DNA from: Citrobacter amalonaticus
GTDB lineage: Bacteria; Pseudomonadota; Gammaproteobacteria; Enterobacterales; Enterobacteriaceae
Length of the DNA: 64,000 nt
Assembly (NCBI GenBank): GCA_028994555.1
Contig: JARDVN010000001.1
Coordinates: 186,001 to 250,000 of the forward strand
Direction of reading: 5' to 3'
Shown: positions 1 to 13,984 of the stretch, in pieces
Position numbering within the stretch: the stretch's first letter is position 1
Layout of the letters: every line of letters begins with the position of its first letter
Translations under genes and position numbers: made by a program
Notes under the pieces: model-generated
Database searches by the model: none
What the model saw: only the letters and a program-made list of their open reading frames with translations
Told to the model about the DNA's origin: nothing

Positions 1-1
1 G

Positions 2-685
2 TCGATTCTGACCATGACGGCGGTGTTAATCATTGTGTTTATTGAATCGATGGGCATGTTCCTGGCGCTCGGCGAAATCGTCGGTCGCAAACTCTCATCG
101 CAGGATATCATTCGCGGCCTGCGCGTGGATGGGGTCGGGACAATGATTGGCGGATTGTTCAACAGCTTTCCCCATACCTCGTTTTCCCAAAACGTTGGCC
201 TGGTCAGCGTCACGCGCGTGCACAGTCGCTGGGTCTGCATCGCCTCTGGCGTCATCTTAATTTTGTTTGGCATGGTGCCGAAAATGGCGGTTCTGGTCGC
301 CTCCATTCCGCAGTTTGTCCTCGGCGGCGCGGGTCTGGTGATGTTTGGCATGGTACTGGCTACCGGGATCCGCATTCTCTCGCGCTGCAATTACACCACG
401 AACCGTTACAACCTCTATATTGTGGCCATCAGCCTGGGCGTCGGCATGACACCGACGTTATCGCATGATTTTTTCTCTCGCCTGCCTGCCGTTCTCCAGC
501 CGCTCCTGCACAGCGGCATTATGCTGGCCACCTTCAGCGCAGTCGTACTGAATCTGTTTTTTAATGGCTACCACCATCATACCGGGCTGGTGCAGGAATC
601 CGTCTCGGATAAAAACCTGAAGGTCAGAACGGTGCGAATGTGGTTGCTGATGCGCAAGCTGAAAAAAAATCAGCAGGATGAATAG
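2..685 (+). CDS. uacT: Urate permease UacT (YgfU), C-terminal part
   Basis: Partial gene: the 5' end lies outside the window and the frame is open from base 2. It encodes the last ~228 residues of a nucleobase-ascorbate (NAT/NCS2) transporter. The product is very similar to E. coli UacT as I remember it, including the ending MWLLMRKLKK. Several hydrophobic segments fit the last membrane helices. In E. coli UacT imports uric acid across the inner membrane by proton symport. Its position just before yqfG and idi is the same as in E. coli. The missing N-terminal half prevents a check of the family signature. Confidence 0.93.
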   Translation, partial: SILTMTAVLIIVFIESMGMFLALGEIVGRKLSSQDIIRGLRVDGVGTMIGGLFNSFPHTSFSQNVGLVSVTRVHSRWVCIASGVILILFGMVPKMAVLVASIPQFVLGGAGLVMFGMVLATGIRILSRCNYTTNRYNLYIVAISLGVGMTPTLSHDFFSRLPAVLQPLLHSGIMLATFSAVVLNLFFNGYHHHTGLVQESVSDKNLKVRTVRMWLLMRKLKKNQQDE

Positions 686-686
686 C

Positions 687-812
687 ATGAACCTCTTTTG
701 GCGCTGCCTGATTGCCCTTCTGTTGCTTATGCTGATGTCGATACCCGCCATTTCTGACGGCATTGCGCTGGGTATTGAAAGTCGCTTCCAGTTTATGCTG
801 CTGTTTTTCTAA
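687..812 (+). CDS. yqfG: Small hydrophobic protein YqfG (41 aa)
   Basis: A 41-residue ORF starting one base after the uacT stop, preceded by AGGATG as ribosome-binding sequence. It begins MNLFWRCLIALLLLMLMSIP, a single hydrophobic helix, followed by a conserved-looking tail with IESRF. Length, position between uacT and idi, and the tail resemble the E. coli small protein YqfG as I remember it. It probably sits in the inner membrane. Its function is unknown. The one-base spacing suggests translation coupled to uacT. Confidence 0.75.
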   Translation: MNLFWRCLIALLLLMLMSIPAISDGIALGIESRFQFMLLFF

Positions 813-945
813 AATCGCCCCCGCTCACGACATCCGTACCGCAAGATGCGGATGTCACATTCCTGCGTTAAACGCTCCCTGAGCTAATCATTGCGTCGTG
901 AGATCTCATATACTGGTGTGTGCTTAAGATTTACAGTGAGACATT

Positions 946-1494
946 ATGCGACAGGAACACGTCATTTTGCTGGATGCACAGGACACCCCTTCCGGCACGC
1001 TGGAAAAATACACCGCCCATACCGTTAACACGCCACTGCATCTCGCCTTTTCCTCCTGGCTGTTCAATGCAGAAGGACAGTTTTTGGTGACTCGCCGTTC
1101 ACTGGTGAAAAAAGCGTGGCCGGGCGTCTGGACAAACTCGGTTTGCGGCCACCCTCAACGAGGTGAGAGCCACGAAGAGGCCATTATCCGCCGCTGCCGT
1201 TATGAGCTGGGTGTGGAAATTGCCAGCCTGACTCCCGTCTACCCGACATTCCGCTATCGGGCAACCGATCCCAGTGGGATCGTCGAGAATGAGGTTTGTC
1301 CGGTCTATGCTGCACGGGTGACCAGTGAACTGCAGGTCAATCGCGATGAAGTGATGGATTATCAGTGGAGCGATCTGGAGGCGGTTTTACGCACAATTGA
1401 CGCGACGCCGTGGGCTTTCAGTCCGTGGATGGTGATGCAGGCGTCAAACGATACGGCGCGAGCGTCACTCCTTAACTTTAGCCGTCAGAAATAA
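946..1494 (+). CDS. idi: Isopentenyl-diphosphate delta-isomerase
   Basis: Encodes 182 residues, the usual length for the type 1 enzyme that interconverts isopentenyl diphosphate and dimethylallyl diphosphate in isoprenoid (ubiquinone, undecaprenyl) synthesis in the cytoplasm. Nudix-like fold. The catalytic cysteine is in TNSVCGHP (Cys67) and the catalytic glutamate in NEVCPVYAA (Glu116). It is a single gene ended by a strong bidirectional terminator shared with convergent lysS, as in E. coli. Confidence 0.97.
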   Translation: MRQEHVILLDAQDTPSGTLEKYTAHTVNTPLHLAFSSWLFNAEGQFLVTRRSLVKKAWPGVWTNSVCGHPQRGESHEEAIIRRCRYELGVEIASLTPVYPTFRYRATDPSGIVENEVCPVYAARVTSELQVNRDEVMDYQWSDLEAVLRTIDATPWAFSPWMVMQASNDTARASLLNFSRQK

Positions 1495-1529
1495 AAAACC
1501 CGGCATGTCATGACATGCCGGGTTTTTTT
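1493..1529. terminator. Bidirectional terminator between idi and lysS
   Basis: A perfect 12-bp inverted repeat (CCCGGCATGTCA / TGACATGCCGGG, 1499-1522) is flanked by A-rich sequence on the left and seven T on the right, so it can end transcription of both convergent genes. Confidence 0.9.
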
Positions 1530-1549
1530 ATTAGCAGTCGCCGTGAAGC

Positions 1550-3067
1550 TTATTTCACCGGACGCATCGCCGGGAACAGGATCACGTCACGGATAGTGTG
1601 GCTGTTGGTAAACAGCATTACCATACGGTCGATACCAATGCCCAGACCTGCCGTCGGCGGCAGACCGTGCTCCAGCGCAGTAACATAGTCTTCGTCGAAG
1701 AACATCGCTTCGTCATCGCCCGCCGCTTTCGCGTCAACCTGATCCTGGAAGCGTTGCGCCTGATCTTCCGCATCGTTCAGCTCGCTGAAACCGTTACCGA
1801 TCTCACGACCGCCAATGAAGAATTCAAAGCGATCGGTGATTTCCGGGTTCACGTCATTACGACGCGCCAGCGGAGACACTTCTGCCGGGTATTCAGTGAT
1901 GAAGGTCGGCTGGATCAGATGCGCTTCGGCCACTTCTTCGAAGATTTCAGTCACGATACGGCCCAGGCCCCAGCTCTTCTCAACCTTGATACCGATGGAT
2001 TCAGCAATCGCTTTGGCAGAGTCGAAGTTATCCAGGTCGGCCATTTCGGTTTCCGGACGGTATTTCTTGATCGCCTCGCGCATAGTCAGTTTTTCAAACG
2101 GCTTGCCGAAGTCGAACACTTCATCGCCGTAAGGCACTTCGGTTTTACCCAGCACATCCTGCGCCAGCGTACGGAACAGAGACTCGGTCAGTTCGATCAG
2201 ATCTTTGTAATCCGCATAAGCCATGTAGAGTTCCATCATGGTGAACTCTGGGTTATGACGCACGGAGATCCCTTCGTTACGGAAGTTACGGTTGATCTCG
2301 AACACGCGCTCGAAGCCGCCAACCACCAGACGCTTCAGGTACAGTTCCGGTGCAATACGCAGATACATGTCCAGATCCAGCGCATTGTGATGGGTGATGA
2401 ACGGACGCGCAGACGCGCCGCCCGGGATCACCTGCATCATCGGGGTTTCAACTTCCATAAAGCCGCGACCGACCATGAACTGACGGATACCAGCCAGGAT
2501 CTGCGAGCGCACTTTAAAGGTGTTGCGGGATTCATCGTTAGAGATGAGATCCAGGTAGCGCTGACGATAGCGCGCTTCCTGATCCTGCAAACCGTGGAAT
2601 TTATCCGGCAGCGGACGCAGCGCTTTGGTCAGCAGACGCAATTCGGTGCAGTGGATAGACAGTTCACCGGTTTTGGTCTTGAACAGTTTTCCTTTCGCAC
2701 CGAGGATGTCGCCGAGGTCCCATTTTTTGAATTGCTCGTTGTAAACGCCTTCCGGCAAATCGTCACGGGCAACGTACAGTTGGATACGGCCGCCAACGTC
2801 CTGCAACGTCACAAAGGAGGCTTTCCCCATGATACGACGAGTCATCATGCGGCCGGCAACGGACACTTCGATGTTCAGCGCTTCCAGCTCTTCATTCTCT
2901 TTCGCATCGAAGTCAGCGTGCAGTTGGTCTGAGGTATGATCGCGACGGAAATCGTTCGGGAAGGCGATACCCTGCTCGCGCAAGCCAGCCAGCTTCTCAC
3001 GGCGCGTTTTCAGTTCGTTGTTAAGATCGGCTACCGCGTCAGTGCCCTGTGCGTGTTGTTCAGACAT
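1550..3067 (-). CDS. lysS: Lysyl-tRNA synthetase, constitutive
   Basis: 505-residue class II aminoacyl-tRNA synthetase that charges tRNA-Lys, acting as a cytoplasmic dimer. An N-terminal OB-fold anticodon-binding domain covers about residues 60-150. Class II motif 2 is visible as [15 protein letters not shown] near 260-275 and motif 3 as GLGIGIDR near 474-481. The length equals E. coli LysS. It follows prfB by 9 bp (prfB-lysS operon, as in E. coli). The frame is intact, unlike its neighbour. Confidence 0.97.
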   Translation of the reverse strand: MSEQHAQGTDAVADLNNELKTRREKLAGLREQGIAFPNDFRRDHTSDQLHADFDAKENEELEALNIEVSVAGRMMTRRIMGKASFVTLQDVGGRIQLYVARDDLPEGVYNEQFKKWDLGDILGAKGKLFKTKTGELSIHCTELRLLTKALRPLPDKFHGLQDQEARYRQRYLDLISNDESRNTFKVRSQILAGIRQFMVGRGFMEVETPMMQVIPGGASARPFITHHNALDLDMYLRIAPELYLKRLVVGGFERVFEINRNFRNEGISVRHNPEFTMMELYMAYADYKDLIELTESLFRTLAQDVLGKTEVPYGDEVFDFGKPFEKLTMREAIKKYRPETEMADLDNFDSAKAIAESIGIKVEKSWGLGRIVTEIFEEVAEAHLIQPTFITEYPAEVSPLARRNDVNPEITDRFEFFIGGREIGNGFSELNDAEDQAQRFQDQVDAKAAGDDEAMFFDEDYVTALEHGLPPTAGLGIGIDRMVMLFTNSHTIRDVILFPAMRPVK

Positions 3068-3076
3068 GTTGGTTCC

Positions 3077-4176
3077 TCATAACCCTGCTTTCAAACTTGC
3101 TTCGATAAATTGATCCAGGCTGCCATCCAGCACCGCCTGCGTGTTGCGGGTTTCTACCCCGGTACGCAAGTCTTTAATGCGGGAGTCATCAAGGACGTAA
3201 GAACGAATCTGGCTTCCCCAGCCGATGTCGGATTTAGTGTCTTCCATCGCCTGCTTCTCAGCGTTTTTCTTCTGCATTTCCAGTTCATAAAGCTTCGCTT
3301 TCATCTGCTTCATGGCCTGGTCTTTGTTCTTGTGCTGGGAACGGTCATTCTGGCACTGCGTCACAATCCCGGTCGGGATGTGGGTAATACGCACCGCAGA
3401 TTCAGTACGGTTAACGTGCTGACCGCCCGCACCGGATGCGCGATACACGTCGATACGCAGGTCCGCCGGGTTGATTTCGATATCAATATCGTCATCCACT
3501 TCCGGATAAACGAACGCGGAGCTAAACGAGGTATGGCGACGACCGCCGGAGTCGAACGGGCTCTTACGTACCAGACGATGCACGCCGGTTTCCGTACGCA
3601 GCCAGCCATAGGCATATTCGCCAGAAATCTTAATGGTCACGGACTTGATCCCGGCCACTTCCCCTTCTGACTCTTCAATAATTTCGGTCTTGAAGCCGCG
3701 TGCTTCTGCCCAGCGCAGATACATACGCTCCAGCATGCTTGCCCAGTCCTGCGCTTCCGTACCGCCGGAACCGGCCTGGATATCGAGGTAGCAATCGGCG
3801 CTGTCATATTCGCCGGAGAACATACGACGAAACTCCAGTTGCGCCAGTTTTTCGTCAAGCGTATCGAGTTCCGCAACGGCTTCGTTAAAGGTTTCTTCGT
3901 CATCGGCTTCGACAGCCAGATCCAGCAGGCCAGAAACATCTTCCAGACCCTGAGACATTTGGTCGAGGGTGTCGACAATCGCTTCAAGCGAGGAACGCTC
4001 TTTACCCAGCGCCTGTGCGCGTTCGGGTTCGTTCCAGACGTCCGGCTGTTCCAGCTCGGCGTTTACTTCTTCCAGACGCTCTTTCTTGGCATCGTAGTCA
4101 AAGATACCCCCCTAAGAACGTCGGAGCGCTCCGTGAGGTCCTGAATGCGGTTTTTTACCGGATTAATTTCAAACAT
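3077..4176 (-). CDS. prfB: Peptide chain release factor 2 (RF2), programmed frameshift gene; extra base in this sequence
   Basis: RF2 terminates translation at UGA and UAA. The start [14 protein letters not shown], the SPF tripeptide that recognises UGA (KSPFDSG) and the GGQ catalytic motif ([13 protein letters not shown]) are all present. E. coli prfB is normally read through an in-frame UGA at codon 26 by a +1 ribosomal shift. Here the span is 1100 bp, one more than the expected 1099, because the G-tract before the shift site has six G and not five. With six G neither the zero frame nor a +1 shift joins the two halves. RF2 is essential or nearly so, so an assembly error is far more likely than loss. 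Operon with lysS. Confidence 0.95.
4098..4119 (-). promoter_or_regulatory. prfB: RF2 programmed +1 frameshift element
   Basis: On the minus strand the internal Shine-Dalgarno-like AGGGGGG (4107-4113) is followed by TATCTT and the regulatory UGA stop (4098-4100), the autoregulatory shift site of prfB. The normal form is AGGGGG TATCTTTGAC, with five G. The sixth G seen here would abolish the known mechanism. Confidence 0.9.
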
Positions 4177-4268
4177 GGTCTGATTTCTTTTATTAGGCTT
4201 GTCAAAATGCGGTGATAAGAGCGGGATTGTACCCAATCCACGCCCTTTTTTTATAGCGATTACTGACG

Positions 4269-6003
4269 CTAAATTGGCCAGATATTGTCGATGATTAGCT
4301 GAAGTGAACGGTTACCGCGAAACTCGTTAATATCCAGTTTGTAGGCCAGTTCAACTTCGCGCACGCCGTTATCCGGCCAGCAGGTGGTGTCAACGTTAAA
4401 GGCGATGCCGTCTAACAGCGGACCGCCGCCGACAGGTTCTACCATCACTTTCAAGTGCCGCTCGCCGACCAAGCGCTGCTGAAGGAGACGAAAACGCCCG
4501 TCAAACAGCGGTTCCGGGAACATCTGCCCCCCACGGACCGGCATCACGTAGCAGTTGCGCGACTTCCATCGTCATCTCCGCCGCGCTTAGCGGACCGTCA
4601 GAGACGACCTCCCCCTGTAACAGAGAGGGATCCAGCCATTCAGTGACCAGCTCGCCAAAGCGCTGCTGAAACAGTTCGAATTTCGCCTCTTCCAGCGACA
4701 GCCCTGCTGCCATCGCATGGCCGCCGAATTTAATCATCAGCCCAGGATGCAGCGTATCCAGCCGCTCCAGCGCATCACGCATGTGCAGCCCCTGAATGGA
4801 ACGCCCGGAACCTTTCAGCGTGCCGTCGCCTGCCGGTGCAAAAGCGATCACCGGGCGGTGAAAACGCTCTTTAATGCGCGAGGCGAGAATTCCGACCACC
4901 CCCTGGTGCCACTGTGGATGATACATTGCCAGACCACCGGGCAACGTATCGCCGCTGCGTTCAAGCTTTTCGCACAGGGTCAGCGCTTCGGCCTGCATCC
5001 CCTGCTCAATCTCTTTACGCGTCTGGTTCAGCGCATCCAGCTCGTTTGCCAGTACCCGCGCTTCACCGATGTTGTCGCACAGCAGCAGCGCCACGCCCAC
5101 GGACATATCATCCAGCCTTCCGGCTGCGTTAAGACGCGGGCCAAGCGCAAAGCCCAGGTCACTGGCGGCCAGCTTGAGCGGATCGCGATTGGCAATCTCC
5201 AGCAGCGCCTTGATCCCCGGACGGCACTTGCCTGCCCGGATGCGGCTTAGGCCCTGCCAGGTCAAAATGCGGTTATTAGTATCGAGCGGTACCACGTCCG
5301 CGACGGTGCCCAGCGCTACCAGATCAAGCAGATCTGCCAGGTTCGGCGGCGCAATGCCACGTTCTTCAAACCAGCCCTTATCACGCAGGAAGGTACGCAG
5401 GGCAAGCATCAGATAAAACGCCACGCCGACACCGGCCAGCGATTTCGACGGGAAATCACAGTCAGGTAGATTCGGGTTGATGATGGCCTCGGCGGCTGGC
5501 AGCGTCTCCCCTGGCAGGTGGTGATCGGTCACCACCACCGGGATCCCCAACGCCCTGGCGTGATCCACACCGGCATGCGAGGAGATACCATTATCAACGG
5601 TGATAATCAGTTGCGCGCCACGCGCATGGGCCTGATCGACCACTTCCGGACTTAAGCCGTAACCATCCTCAAAGCGGTTGGGCACGAGGTAGCTGATGTT
5701 ATCGCAGCCCAGGGCGCGCATACCCAGCACGCTCAAGGCGGTACTGGTTGCGCCGTCCGCATCAAAGTCGCCGACCACGATGATGCGCGTTCCCTCGCGA
5801 AAGGCGTTATAGAGGATTTCGACGGCTTTTTCGACGCCGCTCAGCTCCTGCCAGGGCAGCATGCCTTTGACGCTGCGCTCGAGATCCTGGGCGCTACGCA
5901 CACCACGGCTGGCATACAAACGGCGCAACAGCGGCGAAAGGTCAGCGGGCAAGTCTGCCGACTCATCGACTTCCCGCCGACGAAGTTGTATCTGTTGTTT
6001 CAC
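4269..6003 (-). CDS. recJ: Single-stranded-DNA-specific 5'-3' exonuclease RecJ (one extra base)
   Basis: DHH-family nuclease for RecF-pathway recombination and mismatch repair. Motif I is DFDADGAT (about residues 79-86), the DHH triplet lies at 160-162 (VTDHHLPGE) and the DHHA1 motif is GGHAMAAG. The reading frame breaks near codon 490 at a run of six C (4527-4532) in the GPWGQMFPE region; one base fewer restores a 577-residue protein ending DNIWPI, equal to E. coli. The span is 1735 bp, 1734+1. It is 5 bp downstream of dsbC, in the xerD-dsbC-recJ operon. Confidence 0.95.
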
Positions 6004-6008
6004 GCGAA

Positions 6009-6722
6009 TTACTTACCACTGGTCTGTTTTTGGTGCTCGTCAAGAAACGCTTTCATCTCTTTCGGCCCCTGATAACCCGGAACGACATAACCGTTGCTCA
6101 GCACAATCGCCGGGGTACCGCTTACGCCAAATTGCACGCCCAGCGCATAGTGATCCGCGATGTTCACCTTGCAGGTCGCCGCTTTCACGCCTTTACCTGC
6201 CATCGCGTCATCAAAGGCGGCGTTCTTATCTTTTGCACACCAGATGGACTTCATATCCTGCTCAGCCTGGCTTTCCAGTCCCTGACGCGGGAAAGCAAGG
6301 TAGCGCACAGTGATGCCCAGCGCGTTGTAGTCCTTCATCTCTTCATGCAGCTTATGGCAGTAGCCGCAGGTGATATCGGTAAAGACGGTGATAACGTGTT
6401 TTTCCTGCGGCGCTTTATAGACAATCATTTCGTTTTCCAGCGCGTTCAGGTGTTTCATCAGCAGCTGATTGGTTACGTTGACCGGCGTCGTGCCGCTGAC
6501 ATCGTACATCGGCCCCTGAATGATGTGTTTACCGTCTTCCGTCACATACAGCACGCCGCTGTTGGTCAGCACCGTTTTCATCCCGGCTACCGGGGCGGGC
6601 TGGATATCCGTGCTTTGCACGCCCAGTTTCGTCAGTGACTGACGAATGGCGGCATCGTCAGCGTGTGCCAGGCCGGAAAACGCAGTGGCCAGCAGGGTAA
6701 ACAGCATAAAACCTTTTTTCAT
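6009..6722 (-). CDS. dsbC: Periplasmic protein disulfide isomerase DsbC
   Basis: 237-residue precursor. It starts MKKGFMLFTLLATAFSGLAHA, a Sec signal peptide cleaved around residue 21. The mature protein has an N-terminal dimerisation domain and a thioredoxin fold with the CGYC active site at Cys119-Cys122; a second cysteine pair follows. It shuffles wrong disulfide bonds in the periplasm and is kept reduced by DsbD. A longer in-frame start nine codons upstream would spoil the signal peptide, so the MKKGF start is chosen. It lies between xerD and recJ. Confidence 0.97.
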   Translation of the reverse strand: MKKGFMLFTLLATAFSGLAHADDAAIRQSLTKLGVQSTDIQPAPVAGMKTVLTNSGVLYVTEDGKHIIQGPMYDVSGTTPVNVTNQLLMKHLNALENEMIVYKAPQEKHVITVFTDITCGYCHKLHEEMKDYNALGITVRYLAFPRQGLESQAEQDMKSIWCAKDKNAAFDDAMAGKGVKAATCKVNIADHYALGVQFGVSGTPAIVLSNGYVVPGYQGPKEMKAFLDEHQKQTSGK

Positions 6723-6745
6723 AACCTTTCCTGTTCGCTCAGCAT

Positions 6746-7642
6746 TCACGCTCTTGGGTGATGCTGTTGATGAAGTTGACGCAAGCGCGCTGTCGCAACA
6801 TGAGTATAAATCTGCGTGGTGGAGAGATCGCTGTGTCCCAGCAACATCTGCACCACGCGCAAATCGGCGCCATGATTGAGCAAATGCGTGGCAAATGCGT
6901 GGCGTAAAACGTGCGGTGACAGCTTTTCACTGTCGATTCCCGCTAACACGGCATAGTGCTTGATGCGGTGCCAGAACGTCTGGCGCGTCATCTGCTGAGC
7001 GCGCTGGCTGGGAAACAGCACGTCAATCGACACACCGTTCAGCAGCCACGGACGCCCGTGTTCAAGGTAGGTCTCCAGCCAGTACACCGCCTCTTCGCCC
7101 AATGGCACGAGACGCTCTTTATTGCCTTTACCAATCACCCGAACCACACCCTGACGCAGACTGACATCGCTCATCGTCAGCCCAACCAGTTCAGAGACGC
7201 GCAGACCGGTGGCGTACAATATCTCAAGCATCGCTTTATCGCGTAACTCCAGCGGTTGGTCAACCACGGGCGCCTGTAATAACCGCTCAACCTGCGCTTC
7301 ACTGAGATCTTTCGGCAGGCGCTGCGGGAGTTTTGGCGATGCCAGCGTCGCGCTGGGATCGTCTGTGCGGACTTTCTCGCGGTAAAGATGCTGAAAAAAC
7401 CGCCGCACCGCACTCAACAGTCGCGCAGTACTGGTGGCTTTATACCCACCGTCCATTCGCTCGGCAAGCAGCGCCTGCAGATCATCGCTTTGTGCAGTTT
7501 CCAGCGATATCTGTCGATGCGCGAGCCACTCCACTAACATGGTCAAATCGCGGCGATAGGCGCTCAGCGTATTTTCCGCCAGGTTTTTCTCCAGCCAGAG
7601 CGCATCAAGGAATTGTTCGATGCGTGCAAGATCCTGTTCCAC
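6746..7642 (-). CDS. xerD: Site-specific tyrosine recombinase XerD
   Basis: 298 residues with a GTG start preceded by AGAGG at proper spacing; an ATG ten codons upstream would give 308 residues, but the GTG start matches the E. coli length. XerD works with XerC at dif to resolve chromosome dimers under FtsK control. The catalytic set is visible: Arg148 (ATGLRVSE), Lys172 (GKGNKERL), His244 and Arg247 (HVLRHAFATH), His270 and Tyr279 (LGHSDLSTTQIYTHV). First gene of the xerD-dsbC-recJ operon, divergent from fldB. Confidence 0.96.
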   Translation of the reverse strand: MEQDLARIEQFLDALWLEKNLAENTLSAYRRDLTMLVEWLAHRQISLETAQSDDLQALLAERMDGGYKATSTARLLSAVRRFFQHLYREKVRTDDPSATLASPKLPQRLPKDLSEAQVERLLQAPVVDQPLELRDKAMLEILYATGLRVSELVGLTMSDVSLRQGVVRVIGKGNKERLVPLGEEAVYWLETYLEHGRPWLLNGVSIDVLFPSQRAQQMTRQTFWHRIKHYAVLAGIDSEKLSPHVLRHAFATHLLNHGADLRVVQMLLGHSDLSTTQIYTHVATARLRQLHQQHHPRA

Positions 7643-7742
7643 ATCTGCCTCTTTGATTCTGCAATCCGCCATTATGACTCAATGATACGGGTTTCTGGTA
7701 CACTACGCGCAAAGTCATAGCAAGTATTGAGACGTTTACGCG

Positions 7743-8265
7743 ATGAATATTGGTCTTTTTTTACGGCTCCAGCACCTGTTACACCGAGATGGCTGCGGAG
7801 AAAATTCGCGACATTATCGGCCCTGAACTGGTGACACTGCATAATCTGAAAGATGATGCCCCGGCCCTGATGGAGCAGTACGATGTGCTCATCTTAGGCA
7901 TTCCTACCTGGGATTTCGGTGAAATTCAGGAGGACTGGGAAGCCGTCTGGGATCAACTGGACGAACTCAACCTCGACGGCAAAATTGTCGCGCTTTACGG
8001 TATGGGCGACCAGTTAGGCTACGGCGAATGGTTCCTTGACGCACTGGGTATGCTGCATGACAAACTGTCGACTAAAGGCGTCAAATTCGTCGGTTACTGG
8101 CCTACCGAAGGCTACGAGTTCACCAGCCCTAAACCGGTCATTGCCGATGGGCAATTGTTCGTCGGTCTCGCACTGGATGAAACCAATCAATACGATCTCA
8201 GCGATGCGCGCATTCAGGCGTGGTGCGAACAAATTCTTGCTGAAATGGCAGAGCATTATTCCTGA
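7743..8265 (+). CDS. fldB: Flavodoxin 2 (one extra base near the start)
   Basis: Long-chain flavodoxin that carries electrons with FMN. After removing one T from the run of seven at 7756-7762, the product starts [20 protein letters not shown] and has 173 residues, as in E. coli. The FMN phosphate loop is GSSTCYTE. As written, the ATG at 7743 runs out of frame within six codons and only a downstream TTG frame is open. Divergent from xerD; the intervening ~100 bp must hold both promoters. Confidence 0.94.
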
Positions 8266-8273
8266 TACCCGTT

Positions 8274-8346
8274 TTGCCGGATGGCGGCGTGAACGCCTTA
8301 TCCGGCCTACACGACTACACGACGCACCGAATCGTAGGCCTTGACA
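8274..8346. repeat. REP/BIME element
   Basis: Contains the palindromic core GCCGGATGGCGGCGTGAACG then CCTTATCCGGCCTAC, followed by a partial second unit ending ATCGTAGGCC. Located between convergent fldB and cptA, the usual place for such elements. Confidence 0.85.
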
Positions 8347-8373
8347 CTGCGCACCATCAGGCATTCGTCGGCG

Positions 8374-9286
<913 letters not shown>

Positions 9287-10267
9287 ATGGCATTTACTCC
9301 CTTTCCACCTCGCCAGCCATCTGCTTCATCGCGGTTGCCCATGACGCTGATGACGTTAGATGACTGGGCGCTGGCGACGATTACCGGCGCTGACAGCGAG
9401 AAGTATATCCAGGGCCAGGTAACGGCTGACGTGAGTCTTCTGACCGAACACCAGCACGTGCTGGCTGCCCATTGCGACGCCAAAGGCAAGATGTGGAGCA
9501 ACCTGCGACTGTTCCGCGACGGCGACGGTTTTGCCTGGATTGAGCGTCGTAGTCTGCGTGACGCGCAGGTGACGGAACTGAAAAAATACGCCGTGTTCTC
9601 GAAAGTGGCGATTGCCCCGAACGACGAACGCGTGCTGCTGGGCGTGGCGGGTTTCCGGGCGCGTGCCGCACTGGCGAATCTGTTTAGTGAACTGCCTGAC
9701 AGCGAAAAGCCCGTCACACGTGAAGGGGCTTCCACTCTGCTGTGGTTTGAACATCCGGTAGAACGCTTCCTGTTGGTTACCGATGTGACAACCGCGGAAA
9801 CCATCACCGAAAAACTGCGTGGCGAAGCCGAACTGAACAACAGCCAGCAGTGGCTGGCGCTGGACATTGAAGCAGGTCTTCCGGTGATTGATGCGGCTAA
9901 CAGCGCGCAGTTTATTCCGCAGGCAACCAACCTTCAGGCACTCGGTGGTATCAGCTTTAAGAAAGGCTGCTATACCGGACAGGAAATGGTGGCGCGCGCG
10001 AAATTCCGCGGGGCGAACAAACGTGCGTTGTGGTCTCTGGTGGGGAAAGCCAGTCGTGTACCACAAGCGGGTGACGATCTTGAGATGAAAATGGGCGAGA
10101 ACTGGCGTCGTACTGGCACCGTCCTCGCGGCAGTGCAACTGGACGATGGTCAGCTACGGGTACAAGTGGTGATGAACAACGATATGGAGGCCGACAGCGT
10201 ATTCCGCGTGCGCGACGATGCCAACACGCTGCACATCGAACCTCTGCCCTATTCACTGGAAGAGTAA
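9287..10267 (+). CDS. ygfZ: tRNA-modifying / iron-sulfur cluster protein YgfZ
   Basis: 326 residues, equal to E. coli YgfZ. It belongs to the folate-binding family related to GcvT and supports assembly or repair of Fe-S enzymes such as MiaB. The diagnostic motif KGCYTGQE with the essential cysteine is at about residues 226-233. Soluble, cytoplasmic. Single gene, divergent from sdhE-cptA as in E. coli. Confidence 0.96.
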   Translation: MAFTPFPPRQPSASSRLPMTLMTLDDWALATITGADSEKYIQGQVTADVSLLTEHQHVLAAHCDAKGKMWSNLRLFRDGDGFAWIERRSLRDAQVTELKKYAVFSKVAIAPNDERVLLGVAGFRARAALANLFSELPDSEKPVTREGASTLLWFEHPVERFLLVTDVTTAETITEKLRGEAELNNSQQWLALDIEAGLPVIDAANSAQFIPQATNLQALGGISFKKGCYTGQEMVARAKFRGANKRALWSLVGKASRVPQAGDDLEMKMGENWRRTGTVLAAVQLDDGQLRVQVVMNNDMEADSVFRVRDDANTLHIEPLPYSLEE

Positions 10268-10269
10268 TT

Positions 10270-10418
10270 CATCAGCGCCTGATGGCGCTTCGCTTATCAG
10301 GCCTACAAAGATGTGCCTGTAGGCCGGATAAGACGTTTACGTTGCCATCCGGCATCTCTCACCTGATAAGGCCTGGGGGAAAGTCCTCCCGGGCCTGATA
10401 AGGCGTCAAAGCATCACA
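10270..10418. repeat. REP/BIME cluster between ygfZ and yqfA
   Basis: Several palindromic units in alternating orientation: GCGCCTGATGGCGCTTCGCT..CAGGCCTAC, then TGTAGGCCGGATAAGACG..GCCATCCGGCATC, then shorter CCTGATAAGGC copies. It fills the gap between convergent genes. Confidence 0.85.
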
Positions 10419-11082
<664 letters not shown>

Positions 11083-11241
11083 TTACTCCGGAGAAACGAA
11101 CATGTTCGTGATTGCGCTTCTAGCGTAACTGAGAATGGTTCCAGTGAACACCTGTTAGCTAAAATAAATATCATATTAAAACTAATCTTTATAAATCAAA
11201 ATGTTAAAATGAATTTTTCAACTAACAGTTGTTCATTTAAT

Positions 11242-12334
<1,093 letters not shown>

Positions 12335-12453
12335 AAAACAGCATGTTTTTTTAGCGGTAACAAATTACCGTTTGGCTATTTTGTTATATCGTGACATTTA
12401 CCTTTCCTTTGTTAGACTCAACTCAATTTTTATTTATTTGAGATGACGCAACG
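12335..12453 (+). promoter_or_regulatory. rpiR-bglA spacer with weak hairpin
   Basis: The sequence after the regulator stop contains AAAAAACAGCATGTTTTTT, a short inverted repeat that could end transcription or bind a dimeric regulator. The remaining ~90 bp are AT-rich and should hold the bglA promoter; no -35/-10 pair stands out. Confidence 0.35.
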
Positions 12454-13888
<1,435 letters not shown>

Positions 13889-13889
13889 G

Positions 13890-13984
13890 TTTTTGCCGGA
13901 TGACAGCGTAAACGCTTTCTCCGGCCTACGCTCCCCATCCCTAAGATCATGTAGGCCGGGTAAGGCGAAGCCGCCACCCGGCGC
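13890..13984. repeat. BIME (paired REP) between bglA and ygfF
   Basis: Two REP units in opposite orientation: TTGCCGGATGACAGCGTAAA..CCGGCCTACG, then TGTAGGCCGGGTAAGGCGAA..CACCCGGCGC. Located between convergent genes. Confidence 0.87.

Noticed and set aside
1598..2932. Long 444-codon frame antisense to lysS
   Set aside because: It mirrors the codon structure of a well-conserved gene on the other strand and has no family features. Similar shadows occur opposite prfC (45882-47033), ubiH and gcvP.
7750..8265. fldB starting at TTG 7750
   Set aside because: This start only appears because of the extra T; the conserved MNIGLFYGSS start at 7743 has the correct N-terminus.
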